Of a DNA stretch of 64,000 nt, positions 56,666 to 64,000 are shown piece after piece; position 1 is the stretch's first letter; every line of letters starts with the position of its first letter. The DNA comes from a virus. The translations under genes were made by a program, and so were the position numbers. Where the stretch lies: IMG/VR virus record IMGVR_UViG_3300043313_001352, positions 50,035 through 114,034 of that record. The stretch is one strand, 5' to 3'. Under the pieces are notes generated by a model. The model had not been told where the DNA came from. It was given only the letters and a program-made list of their open reading frames with translations, and made no database searches.

Positions 56666-58632
56666 AGTGGTGCTCCCGTCAGGAACTTTCGCATCAGGTC
56701 GGCGTCGTGCACGATCTCCTCCAACATGTCCCGCTTGCGGTCCAGCGAGACCAGCTGGGCCATCTCCACGGTGCCGGGTGTGACGTAGTCGATCTTGGTG
56801 ATCGACTCGTGGTCCTCCGAGCCGATCCGGTGTGCGCGGGCGATCGCCTGGTCCATCTCCACCGGGCTCCAGTTGCGCTGGATGAACACCTCGACACTCG
56901 CCTTGGTCAGGGTGATTCCGGTGCCACCGGCCTTGATCGTGGACAGCACGTACTGGAAGTCGCCGCGCTGGAAGTCGTCGATCGCCCGGTTGCGGGCCTC
57001 CTCGTCGATCGCGCCGGTGATCATCCCGTGCCGGATCGGACCGCCCTTGTTGGCCGGGTTCTTGTGCAGCCGCTCGGAGAGCATCTCGATCAGCTGCCGG
57101 GACTCGGCGAAGACCAGCACCGACTGACCCTCGAAGTCACCCAGGTCGCCCATGAGCGCGTCCAGCTTGGACGAGGGGTTCTGCAGGAACAGGTGCTCCT
57201 CGTCGCGGTACAGCGGCTCGCCGGTGTAGGCGTCGACCAGCTTCTCGCGGGCGGTCACCATCGGCATCCCGGTCTCCGGGTCGGTGCTGTGCTTGGCGCC
57301 CCAGTACTTCCACTTGCCGGTCTCTGGATCGACCGGCACCAGGTGGGTGGTGCTGGCCGTCATCTGGACCTTGACGATCCGCAGGTCGCCGTGGGAGGAG
57401 GCCAGCTGCATCAGCCTCGCCACCTGCACCATCGGATTCGCGGCCAGCAGCACCCCGGCGTCGAGCTTGGCGATCATCAGGTCGCGCATCTGCTCGTAGC
57501 TCTTCTTCTGGGTGGGGTTCATCTCGACGTCGCGCTGCTCGGGCACGATCGGCGGCAGGAACGGGAGCACCAGCTCCTTGGTCATCCGGCGCAGGTGCGG
57601 GTCGACGCCAGCGTGGAACTCCACCTCGTGGGTGGGCTTGATCCCGTTGACCTCCATCCCGCCCCAGATGTTGAAGGTGAAGTTGATCAGCCGCTCCACC
57701 CAGGCGCTCTTCGCGGGCCACTCCAGGGAGTCGATCCAGTGCAGCACCGGCCACAGCTCGGTGGGGTCGTTGGCGATCGGGGTGCCGGTCATCGCGAACC
57801 GGATCGGGGAGTCGCCGGACGCGGCCCACAGTGCGCGGGTCTGCATCGAGTGCGGGTCCTTGGCCCGGTGCGCCTCGTCGGCGACCACCGCGGCGAAGTC
57901 GATCTCATTCAGCTCGCGCTGGTGGACCTCGCACTGGGCCTGCTTGACGGTGCCGGAGCCGCCGCACTCCACGCACTTCTTCAGCGCGTGCGAGCCGAAG
58001 GCCAGCAGCCGGGAGTGGGTGCGCAGCGCCTCCCAGTTCAGGATCACGAACTTGGCCCCGGAGCGGATCTTCTTGCGGCGCTGCTCGGCCGAGCCGGAGA
58101 CCACCGCGATCTGCACCTCGGGGTCGCCCCACCAGATCCCCAGCTCCCGCTCCCAGGTCCGCTTCATCGTGTTGGGGCACACGACCAGCACCTGGCCGTC
58201 GAGCTGACCGGTGTCCTGGAGCTTGCGCAGCGCGAGGATCGCCTGGATGGTCTTGCCGGTGCCCATCTCGTCGGCCAGCAGCGCGCGCCGGACCAGCGCC
58301 AGGAACTCCACACCAGCCCGCTGGTAGGGGTAGAGCCGCTCGTCGCCCTCCAGCCCGGCCCCCATCGACTCACGCAGGTGCATCGCCGGGTCGATCACGT
58401 CGCGCTTGCGCGCCCAGGCCCACTTGGAGAGGTCGTCACCGACCTCCAGGTCGTCGCCGAAGACGTCGCGCATCGCCAGGCACGAGGTCCAGGCCAACGG
58501 CACCGACCACTTGCTGTCGTCTTTGGACCAGCGCGCTCCGGGCAGGGTGCGGACCAGATCCTTGGCCGTGTACGGGGATGCGATGGTGATTCGGTCACCC
58601 CGGCGGGGGTGGACGTCGGCCTCGATCCGCAT
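56662..58632 (-). CDS. SNF2-type DNA helicase/translocase, 656 aa
   Basis: ATG 58632, 6 nt after a TACGGT -10 box. An N-terminal HARP-like segment (residues 20-50, LVRTLPGARWSKDDSKW) precedes the ATPase: DEMGTGKT at 121-128, DEAH at 252-255, and a second RecA lobe ending in QRNWSPVEMDQAIARAHRIG, the SNF2 motif VI. A zinc-ribbon-like insert (C220, C223, C234, H237) lies between the lobe-1 motifs. HARP-SNF2 proteins such as SMARCAL1 anneal and remodel forks; phage versions are common near replication genes. Confidence 0.93.
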   Translation of the reverse strand: MRIEADVHPRRGDRITIASPYTAKDLVRTLPGARWSKDDSKWSVPLAWTSCLAMRDVFGDDLEVGDDLSKWAWARKRDVIDPAMHLRESMGAGLEGDERLYPYQRAGVEFLALVRRALLADEMGTGKTIQAILALRKLQDTGQLDGQVLVVCPNTMKRTWERELGIWWGDPEVQIAVVSGSAEQRRKKIRSGAKFVILNWEALRTHSRLLAFGSHALKKCVECGGSGTVKQAQCEVHQRELNEIDFAAVVADEAHRAKDPHSMQTRALWAASGDSPIRFAMTGTPIANDPTELWPVLHWIDSLEWPAKSAWVERLINFTFNIWGGMEVNGIKPTHEVEFHAGVDPHLRRMTKELVLPFLPPIVPEQRDVEMNPTQKKSYEQMRDLMIAKLDAGVLLAANPMVQVARLMQLASSHGDLRIVKVQMTASTTHLVPVDPETGKWKYWGAKHSTDPETGMPMVTAREKLVDAYTGEPLYRDEEHLFLQNPSSKLDALMGDLGDFEGQSVLVFAESRQLIEMLSERLHKNPANKGGPIRHGMITGAIDEEARNRAIDDFQRGDFQYVLSTIKAGGTGITLTKASVEVFIQRNWSPVEMDQAIARAHRIGSEDHESITKIDYVTPGTVEMAQLVSLDRKRDMLEEIVHDADLMRKFLTGAPL

Positions 58633-58638
58633 CGTGCG

Positions 58639-58644
58639 ACCGTA
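58639..58644 (-). promoter_or_regulatory. -10 element TACGGT, leaderless helicase transcript
   Basis: TACGGT, CGCACG, then ATG 58632. A perfect 12-bp palindrome GTGTCGCGACAC (58682-58693) lies about 40 nt further upstream and may be an operator. Confidence 0.5.
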
Positions 58645-58739
58645 CCCTTAGACACGGAGGTCTGATAGCCCCTCACCCGGCGTGTCGCGACACCAATCTG
58701 GCGAGAATCCTCAACCCAGTATGGGGAATCTCAAAACTA

Positions 58740-59252
58740 TCAAGGTGTGACGGGCGGTGCGCAGGCAGTGACCAGGTCCGAGATGGTTCGGTGTCCAGAG
58801 CGCTTGACCAGGGCCTGGATCGCCTGGACGTGGGCGCTGGCGCGCTTGACCGACGCGGTAGCGCGGGCGCGCTGCCCGTCGATCAGGCGGTCGGTGGCGG
58901 TGTCGTAGTTGGTCATGCCCCAGAGCAGGTGGTCGTTGACCCGGACCAGGTAGCGGCAGTTCTGACTCTGGCGCTGCAGCGCGCTGCGCTGGCTACTGGT
59001 CCGCGACAGCACCTGGGAGGTGTGGGCCAGTCGGTCCTGGGTGGTGTGCAGGGCGGTGCCGGTCTCGCCCAGGGCCTCACGGGTCAGGGCCAGACTGGTC
59101 CGGGTCTCGGCCAGCTTGTGCTCGGCGGCGTCAGCGCGGGCAGCCTCGTGCCGGGCGTGCAGCGCCATGGTCACGCCGAACACGATCCCGACTGCGATCA
59201 GCACGGCGAGGATGAATCCGAAGGCGATGCGGCGCAGCGTGGGGTAGTCCAT
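58740..59252 (-). CDS. membrane-anchored coiled-coil protein, 170 aa
   Basis: ATG 59252 follows CAGGAGCGACAG. Residues about 12-32 are one membrane helix (FGFILAVLIAVGIVFGVTMAL). Residues about 38-105 form a coiled coil with heptads (HKLAETRTSLALTREALGET ... SQRSALQRQ). A C-terminal helical part follows, with one Cys in NCRYLV. Spanin-like topology is superficially similar, but no lysis genes are near. Confidence 0.75.
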   Translation of the reverse strand: MDYPTLRRIAFGFILAVLIAVGIVFGVTMALHARHEAARADAAEHKLAETRTSLALTREALGETGTALHTTQDRLAHTSQVLSRTSSQRSALQRQSQNCRYLVRVNDHLLWGMTNYDTATDRLIDGQRARATASVKRASAHVQAIQALVKRSGHRTISDLVTACAPPVTP

Positions 59253-59312
59253 CTGTCGCTCCTGTCGTTGTGTCTTGGTGTCCGGGCGTCGTTCTGCCTG
59301 CAGCAGGTGCCC

Positions 59313-59318
59313 AGAGTA
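59313..59318 (-). promoter_or_regulatory. -10 element TACTCT of the coiled-coil gene
   Basis: The context GGGCTACTCTGGGC recalls GGCTACTCTGTG at 46610. It leaves a leader of about 55 nt containing a CTGCTGCAGGCAG dyad before ATG 59252. Confidence 0.35.
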
Positions 59319-59425
59319 GCCCAGCACACCGGGCCGACAGGCCGTTCTGGTCTAGTCCGTCGCAGAAAGTTGCCGCAGATTCAGGGGGATGATCGGCCGC
59401 GTGCACCTATAAGGGAGCAGGCGAC

Positions 59426-60382
59426 CTACAACTGCCGGACGAGGAACTGCTCCAGCTCCTCCAACTGAGCCCGCGTCGTGGCCCACACCTCCTCGGCGCG
59501 GAGGCCCGCCAACGCGGCGTACGCCGAGTAGACGCCTGGGTCCGAGAGCGCCGTGATCGCCTCGGCCCAGTGCGCCGGACGCTCCGGGTCGCGGAAGAGG
59601 CCCGCGTAGCTGAGCGACTCCTGGAGTCCAGGGGTGGGGCTGGCGATGACCGGGATGTTCGAGGAGGCAGCCTCCATCCCCACCCGTCCCCAGGACTCGT
59701 AGAGGCTGGGCACCAGCAGGATCCGGGTGCGGGCGTAGATCTCTCCGGCTGGGTCGGTGGTGGGCGCGATCACCTCGACGTTGCTCGGGACCACCTTGGG
59801 GATGCCCTGGTCCCCGTAGCCGCCTTGCACGGCCAGGAAGCGGGTGTCGGGCAGCAGCCGGGCCACCTCCCAGAGCAGTTTCCCGTTCTTGAACAGGTTG
59901 ATCTGGGTCACCAACGAATCTCGCCGGTGGACGGCGTAGTGGACCGGGTGCACCGGCGGGTAGACCACCTGGCGGGGCAGCTCGGGCCTGATCGTGGCGC
60001 ACTCCTCACCCAGCCACTGGGAGTTGAAGATGAGCCCGGTGAGGGTCCTGGCCCGCCGCACCACGGTCTTGGTCGTCCGTGCGTTGTTGTGCAGCACGGA
60101 CACGATCGGCAGGTCCATCTTCCGCGCCGCGATCATCGCCACCGAGGTGACGTCGTGATGGGTCAGCAGCACGTCGGCACCCTTCGCCACGCCCACGATG
60201 TCAGTGCTGTAGATGTGCGGGATCGAGCTGAGCGGGGAGTCCCCGTCGGTTTCGTCCAGGTGTGGAATGACCACCGCGACGGTGTGCCCGCACTGGTCGA
60301 AGTGGGTGAGCATCGCCTTGAGCATCTGCTCCGAGCCCGCAAGATCGGTCACCGGGCGGTGCAGGACCGCGGTGATGTTCAT
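59426..60382 (-). CDS. GT-B family 4 glycosyltransferase, 318 aa
   Basis: N-terminal Rossmann-like part (VLHRPVTDLAGSEQMLKAMLTHFDQCGHTVAVV) with a GSE-type loop. C-terminal donor site LLVPSLYESWGRVGMEAASSNIPVIASPTPGLQE is the E-x7-E-like motif of GT4 enzymes (P-S-x-x-E-x-x-G/W ... E-A). A phage enzyme of this type probably glycosylates DNA, virion or wall polymers; the acceptor is not evident. Coupled by overlap to the membrane protein at 60379. Confidence 0.88.
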   Translation of the reverse strand: MNITAVLHRPVTDLAGSEQMLKAMLTHFDQCGHTVAVVIPHLDETDGDSPLSSIPHIYSTDIVGVAKGADVLLTHHDVTSVAMIAARKMDLPIVSVLHNNARTTKTVVRRARTLTGLIFNSQWLGEECATIRPELPRQVVYPPVHPVHYAVHRRDSLVTQINLFKNGKLLWEVARLLPDTRFLAVQGGYGDQGIPKVVPSNVEVIAPTTDPAGEIYARTRILLVPSLYESWGRVGMEAASSNIPVIASPTPGLQESLSYAGLFRDPERPAHWAEAITALSDPGVYSAYAALAGLRAEEVWATTRAQLEELEQFLVRQL

Positions 60383-60666
60383 GACGAGGTGTCGCCGACG
60401 TCCGAGCCGGGCTCGGCAGTGCCGGTCTGCTCGTCAGTGCGCTCGGACTCCTCGGCCGAGACCAGCATGTCGCCGAGCGTGGTCACGCTCGCGGTGAACG
60501 CCCCGAAGAGCACGAAGATCGAGACCCACAGGTTGGAGACGTCGGGGAAGACGAAGACCACCAGCCCGATCGCCAGCGCGTTCGCAGCCAGCGTGATCAC
60601 CGCCCAGGCGATCCGATAGCGCTTGATGAACGCGACCAGCTTGGACGGCCGCGGTCGGTGGGCCAT
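60379..60666 (-). CDS. two-helix membrane protein, 95 aa
   Basis: Basic N-terminus (AHRPRPSKLVAFIKRYR), then two hydrophobic helices (IAWAVITLAANALAIGLVVFVF and LWVSIFVLFGAFTASVTTLG) and an acidic tail. The DNA upstream has GTGTTTAGCTAACATG. Holin-like topology, but here it precedes a glycosyltransferase, so a partner or membrane anchor is also possible. Confidence 0.75.
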   Translation of the reverse strand: MAHRPRPSKLVAFIKRYRIAWAVITLAANALAIGLVVFVFPDVSNLWVSIFVLFGAFTASVTTLGDMLVSAEESERTDEQTGTAEPGSDVGDTSS

Positions 60667-60670
60667 GCCT

Positions 60671-60686
60671 CATGTTAGCTAAACAC
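60671..60686 (-). promoter_or_regulatory. GTGTTTAGCTAACATG element
   Basis: On the minus strand TAACAT lies 5 nt before ATG 60666. Resembles the element at 16889-16906 (GTGTTT-n2-CTAAC). Confidence 0.4.
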
Positions 60687-60699
60687 GCCGGGTAGCAGT

Positions 60700-60732
60700 C
60701 CGGCCCGCCCCCGAGCGGTGGGGACGGGCCGG
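60700..60732 (-). terminator. terminator of the secreted-protein gene
   Basis: CCGGCCCG-c-CCCC (60700-60712) pairs with GGGG-a-CGGGCCGG (60720-60732); outer AGCAGT/ACTGCT arms extend the stem. It begins 16 nt after the stop. Confidence 0.7.
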
Positions 60733-60747
60733 TGGGCTACTGCTGGA

Positions 60748-61671
60748 TCAGGCAGCGGGTGCGCACTTGGCGCCCTCGTCCGACCAGTAGAACCAGTCGC
60801 CGTTGCCGTTGGCCTTGCCAGGGCGGTACGGCTTGTTCACGCCGCGCGTGGCGAAGTCGTGCTCACCACCTGGCGTGTTGGAGTGGACCTTCCACAGCGG
60901 GTCGTTCAGGTCCGGGATACCGTCGTGGTTGGCGTCCAGGCCGTTCTTGGTGAAGTTCCCGGTGTAGTTGTGCCAGACGCCCTTGATCTCGTCCTTGCAG
61001 GGCGGGATGCACTCGCCGGACTGCGTCAGCGTGATGTCGTCGATCGCGAAGTCGTTGCCGGAGTAGGCGGTGCCGTCGTTCACGATCTTGACCGTCATGT
61101 TGGCGGCGGGCACGACCGAACCGCTGATCGCAATCTGGTTGGCCGGGTCGTTCGAGAGGACGGTCTGCGAGCCGATGAGCTGGTTGTTGACGAACACGCT
61201 GATCGCAGCGCCGCCGTCCGAGGCGGCCGACAGCGGCAGGATGTTCGTCATGTTCGCACCGAAGGTGTAGCGCACCTGCGAGAGCGGGTTGTCACACACC
61301 GTGCCGGTGGCGCTGGCCTCCAGCACCTTCTGGTCCAGGCTCAGGTTGCCGTTGACGATCAGCATGTTGTCGCCGCCGTCGTAGTTGGCCCAGAACTCGT
61401 GGAAGGCGTTCGGGTTGGACCCGATGACGTACGTGCCGGGGTCCCACATCGAACCGGCGGGCCGGTTGCCGTCGGTGGCCTGGCCGAGGAACGTGGTGTG
61501 GGAGAAGTCGGTCGTCTCGCCGAGATCGGTCAGCAGCGTGGACGGCGTGGCGGTGTCGAAGTTGATGTTGAGGATCTGGTCGCCGTCAGCGGCATCAGCC
61601 GGTGAGGTGACGAGGGCGAGCGGAGCGGCGACCACAACGGCCGCGGCCAAGCCCGTGAGTATCTTGCGCAT
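60748..61671 (-). CDS. secreted protein with signal peptide, 307 aa
   Basis: ATG 61671. Signal peptide MRKILTGLAAAVVVAAPLAL with cleavage after SPADA. The mature protein has a beta-sandwich of about 180 residues (ILNINFDTATPSTLL ... FAIDDITLTQSG) like a carbohydrate-binding or DUF642-type domain. A Cys pair (CIPPCKDE) follows. The last 70 residues contain DANHDGIPDLNDPLW, a Ca-binding dockerin/thrombospondin-3-like loop. It may bind the host surface or polysaccharide outside the cell. Has its own terminator. Confidence 0.88.
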   Translation of the reverse strand: MRKILTGLAAAVVVAAPLALVTSPADAADGDQILNINFDTATPSTLLTDLGETTDFSHTTFLGQATDGNRPAGSMWDPGTYVIGSNPNAFHEFWANYDGGDNMLIVNGNLSLDQKVLEASATGTVCDNPLSQVRYTFGANMTNILPLSAASDGGAAISVFVNNQLIGSQTVLSNDPANQIAISGSVVPAANMTVKIVNDGTAYSGNDFAIDDITLTQSGECIPPCKDEIKGVWHNYTGNFTKNGLDANHDGIPDLNDPLWKVHSNTPGGEHDFATRGVNKPYRPGKANGNGDWFYWSDEGAKCAPAA

Positions 61672-61795
61672 GTCTTGCTTCTCTCTGTCGTTTGAACGGG
61701 ACATCCCGAGCTGCGAGACAAGTTAGCGCAAGATCCATACAGATGTGTGGAGTTGTTGAAAACTCCAACGTAGAGGTGCTGGAGGTCTAGACCAG

Positions 61796-62266
61796 CTAGG
61801 AGGCGAGGCCCTTGGGACGCTCGCGCGGGTTGTCGATGTCGTTCCAGGCCGCGCTGGGCACCCAGCCCTGGCGCTGCGCCGCCTCGATGCTGCGGCGGCG
61901 CAGCCCGGTCTCGGTCTGCCCGCGCAGCTCCCCGCGCAGCCACCGCCCCCACAGCACCTCGTGGGCCTGCTCGATGCGCTCCGCGGTGGTGCGCAGCACC
62001 AGGTCGCGCCGCAGCACCACGCTGACCGCGGCCGGGGTCACCCAGCCGCACACCGCGGCGATCTCGTCGAGCTTCCAGCCCATCAGCTTCAGCGCCTGGA
62101 TCCGCCGCTGGGAGCCGGTGGCATCGACCCGACGTCGGCCGTCGTTGCCGTGAATGGCGACGTCGGACTTCCACTTCTGGTTGTAGGCGTAGATCGCTGC
62201 CCGGCAGCAGTGCTCGCGGCACCCGGCCACCCAGCCACTGGTCTGCCCGTGCTGGATCTCGGTCAT
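61796..62266 (-). CDS. HTH-type DNA-binding protein, 156 aa
   Basis: Residues about 10-45 (SGWVAGCREHCCRAAIYAYNQKW) contain three Cys and one His, a likely zinc site. Residues about 55-90 (RIQALKLMGWKLDEIAAVCGWVTPAAVSVVL) are a helix-turn-helix. This combination is common in actinophage proteins annotated as HTH DNA-binding. The upstream DNA has GGTCTACCATC (about 62311-62321), the -10 context of the gene at 7442. Confidence 0.85.
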   Translation of the reverse strand: MTEIQHGQTSGWVAGCREHCCRAAIYAYNQKWKSDVAIHGNDGRRRVDATGSQRRIQALKLMGWKLDEIAAVCGWVTPAAVSVVLRRDLVLRTTAERIEQAHEVLWGRWLRGELRGQTETGLRRRSIEAAQRQGWVPSAAWNDIDNPRERPKGLAS

Positions 62267-62387
62267 CCGCGCCCCTCGTCATCCGTCGTTCGTCCTGCGT
62301 CGTTGGCGAGATGGTAGACCAATCCGCGTCACGTTCTGCTCCGAACCTCGTTACGCATGTAGGGGTAGGAGCAGTGGGGGCACCCCA

Positions 62388-62419
62388 GAGGCCCCGGACC
62401 CTTGCGGGTCCGGGGCCTC
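62388..62419 (-). terminator. terminator of the Ro60-like gene
   Basis: GAGGCCCCGGACCC (62388-62401) and GGGTCCGGGGCCTC (62406-62419) form a perfect 14-bp stem with a 4-nt TTGC loop, the strongest hairpin in the window. It starts 14 nt after the stop at 62433. Confidence 0.85.
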
Positions 62420-62432
62420 GTCGTGGAGCGAG

Positions 62433-64000
62433 TCAGCTCTCCCAGGGCCAGTTCTGGTCCACGCCGACCTCGATCTGGGGGATCAGCCCCCAGCTCTGGT
62501 CGGTCAGACCACCGAAGCTGTGCCGGGTCGGACCCGACTCACCGTGGGCCGCACGGTAGCCCGCGACGTTCCAGGTGTAGCAGAACACGTCGTCCGGCAG
62601 CAGCGTGTCGAGCCCACCGCCGAGCGAGTCGTAGTGCGCCTGCTCGTCGGTGACGATGATGACCCGCTTGTGCACGTCCGGCTGGAAGTGCTCGCGCACC
62701 GCCTGCATCGTGGCCGTGCCACCCATCGAGGTGAACTTGGCCATGTGCTCCAGCACACCCTTCGACCGGTCGACCTTGACCACTGCCGAGCCCGTGCCGT
62801 ACTGCACCAGCGTCGGACGCTCGGCCCGCAGCGCCAGCGCCGAGCTGAACAGCGCCGCCTGCTCGTAGGGGAACGTCTTGCCCCGCTCCGAGCCGCCCCA
62901 GGGCCACATCGACCCGGACATGTCGGCCAGGATCAGCGTGCCCCCGTCCAGGCTCGGCACGTTCGCCAGCGAGTACTGCAGCCCCGCGCTGAGCGACGTC
63001 GCCCAGTGGTTGCCCTCGGTGGCCTTGAACGCGGAGTAGAACCGGAACGGGAACTGCCGCGACCGCTTCACCTCGTCCTGGTCAGCCAGGATCGCCTTGA
63101 CGTGCTTGACCACGTCGGAGGAGATCTTGGCCTCGTCGAAGTTGCGCAGGTTGCGGAGCAGGGCCATGTAGCCCATCCCGTGCTGGATGAACAGCTTCCA
63201 CTGGTCGGCCTCGGACACGCGCTCGAAGGTGCGGTCCTCGGTGCTCTCACCCAGCCAGGACTTGCCCCACTCCCACTGCCCGGCCAACGCCTGCAGCCAG
63301 CGGAACTCCGGATCCGGCTCACCGGCGAGCACCTGCCGCACGAACGCGTGCCGCTCAGCGATCGCCAGCTCGTTCAGCGCCTGCCGGTTGGTGATGGCCT
63401 TGAGCATCGCCAGGTCCGCCTCGGGAGTCTCCCGGCGTGCGTGACGCCGGTCGAGCAGCCAGCCGAACAGCGCCGACTGCTCCGGCCCCTTGGGGGTCGG
63501 GTGAGTCAGCTCGACCACGTCACCCAGACGCATCGCGCCACGGTTGCCGTCGTAGCGCAGCGCCGCACGCTGGTTGAAGACCTTGCGCGCCGCATCAGCG
63601 ACGCCTCGCTTCACCGGCATCGGCAGGTTGCGCCCGTACCGGGTCTGCCAGTAGGCGATGAACTCGCCGGGCTCGTCGGCACGCAGGCACGCAGCCGCGA
63701 TCACCTGCCGGTTGAGCCCAGGCGCGAGCGGGGCCGTGAGGCGCTCGCCCTTCTCAGGTGCCTCGGAGACACCGGCGTCCAGGCGGGCCTTGACGAACTC
63801 GGCCGCGACCAGGATCGAGACCGAGCGCATGTTGGCCTTGGCCCGCAGCCACTCGACGAAGTTGCGCACCCACTGCGGGTCTTCGAGCGTGACCCGCTTG
63901 ACCAGCTCGCGGAGTCGATTCTCGCGATCGCTGGGAGACTCGTAGAACGTCGGCTCCAGCGTGGTGGACACGGCGCTCAGGTACAGCTCCGCCTTGGGCT
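62433..64000 (-). CDS. Ro60/TROVE-domain RNA-binding protein with vWA domain (5' end outside window)
   Basis: The frame is open to the window edge: codons before GTG 63971 read PKAELYLSA, matching the N-terminal part of Ro proteins, so the true start lies further right. A TROVE-type HEAT ring (TFYESPSDRENRLRELV ... RYGRNLPMPVKRGVADAARKV) leads to a vWA domain with the MIDAS motif ADMSGSMW, a later SMGGTATMQAV and VTDEQ. Ro60 binds the ends of misfolded RNAs and Y RNAs; bacterial Rsr acts in RNA decay and stress. A phage copy may guard or remodel RNA; no Y-RNA-like gene was recognised nearby. Confidence 0.92.
   Translation of the reverse strand, partial: PKAELYLSAVSTTLEPTFYESPSDRENRLRELVKRVTLEDPQWVRNFVEWLRAKANMRSVSILVAAEFVKARLDAGVSEAPEKGERLTAPLAPGLNRQVIAAACLRADEPGEFIAYWQTRYGRNLPMPVKRGVADAARKVFNQRAALRYDGNRGAMRLGDVVELTHPTPKGPEQSALFGWLLDRRHARRETPEADLAMLKAITNRQALNELAIAERHAFVRQVLAGEPDPEFRWLQALAGQWEWGKSWLGESTEDRTFERVSEADQWKLFIQHGMGYMALLRNLRNFDEAKISSDVVKHVKAILADQDEVKRSRQFPFRFYSAFKATEGNHWATSLSAGLQYSLANVPSLDGGTLILADMSGSMWPWGGSERGKTFPYEQAALFSSALALRAERPTLVQYGTGSAVVKVDRSKGVLEHMAKFTSMGGTATMQAVREHFQPDVHKRVIIVTDEQAHYDSLGGGLDTLLPDDVFCYTWNVAGYRAAHGESGPTRHSFGGLTDQSWGLIPQIEVGVDQNWPWES

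Noticed and set aside
56707-58665. A 652-codon plus-strand frame opposite the SNF2 helicase
   Set aside because: Antisense shadow; the minus-strand frame has all SNF2 motifs.
62267-62432. Y RNA or tRNA-like gene downstream of the Ro60-like gene
   Set aside because: Contains a GGTTCG stretch, but no acceptor or T-arm pairing could be drawn; the segment is explained by the terminator and the promoter of the HTH gene.

Overview
The window is part of a large genome of a tailed phage (Caudoviricetes) infecting a high-GC actinobacterium. Reasons: about two thirds G+C with strong G/C at third codon positions; long runs of minus-strand genes joined by ATGA, GTGA or TTGA start-stop overlaps; many small Cys-rich and one- or two-helix membrane proteins; a tail-fibre block with holin and lysin; a phage replication and recombination set; and an RNA polymerase alpha-CTD-like protein resembling actinobacterial alpha subunits. 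No integrase, portal, major capsid, tape-measure or large terminase gene is visible, so the window is a fragment and lifestyle cannot be decided. No tRNA, rRNA or CRISPR array was recognised.

Layout. 0-2.6 kb: plus-strand genes (alpha-CTD-like protein, small proteins, a zinc-finger protein, an HTH protein with homing-endonuclease-associated repeats). 2.6-3.16 kb: convergent intergenic region with palindromes. 3.2-8.6 kb: single genes on alternating strands (HNH and DUF559 nucleases, two secreted proteins, a free-standing paralog of the primase-helicase C-terminal domain), several with -10 boxes placed for leaderless transcripts. 8.6-12.3 kb: small minus-strand genes. 12.3-16.0 kb: two primase-fold genes, the second fused to an SF3 helicase. 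16.3-21.6 kb: tail/fibre genes, a glycosyltransferase, and a collagen-like gene with a likely programmed -1 frameshift. 21.6-25.6 kb: a 4 kb array of degenerate GCCNN pentanucleotides with no credible gene; a short inverted array lies at 5.47-5.85 kb. 25.7-26.3 kb: a conserved phage protein with a RAMP-like glycine loop. 26.4-46.6 kb: tail-fibre genes, including one of 4116 codons, with holin and endolysin. 46.6-59.3 kb: small genes plus the recombination set (SSB-like, Sak4-like ATPase, RecB/Cas4-like nuclease, EEP nuclease, SNF2 helicase), a RyR-domain protein and a membrane-anchored primase-like protein. 59.4-64 kb: a GT-B glycosyltransferase, a membrane protein, a secreted protein, an HTH protein and a Ro60/TROVE protein cut by the window end.

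How it fits together. The primase, primase-helicase, SSB, Sak4, RecB-like nuclease and SNF2 helicase form a replication/recombination set that probably does not need host primase. The fibre genes build a receptor-binding apparatus from collagen-like stalks, Ig-like spacers, sugar-binding domains and a recurring C-terminal tip. The most unusual element is the GCCNN array: GCC is kept at 5-nt spacing, the two following bases are free, and a 4-nt GCCT unit interrupts the phase every 7-12 units. It sits directly upstream of a minus-strand promoter and is insulated on the other side by a terminator.
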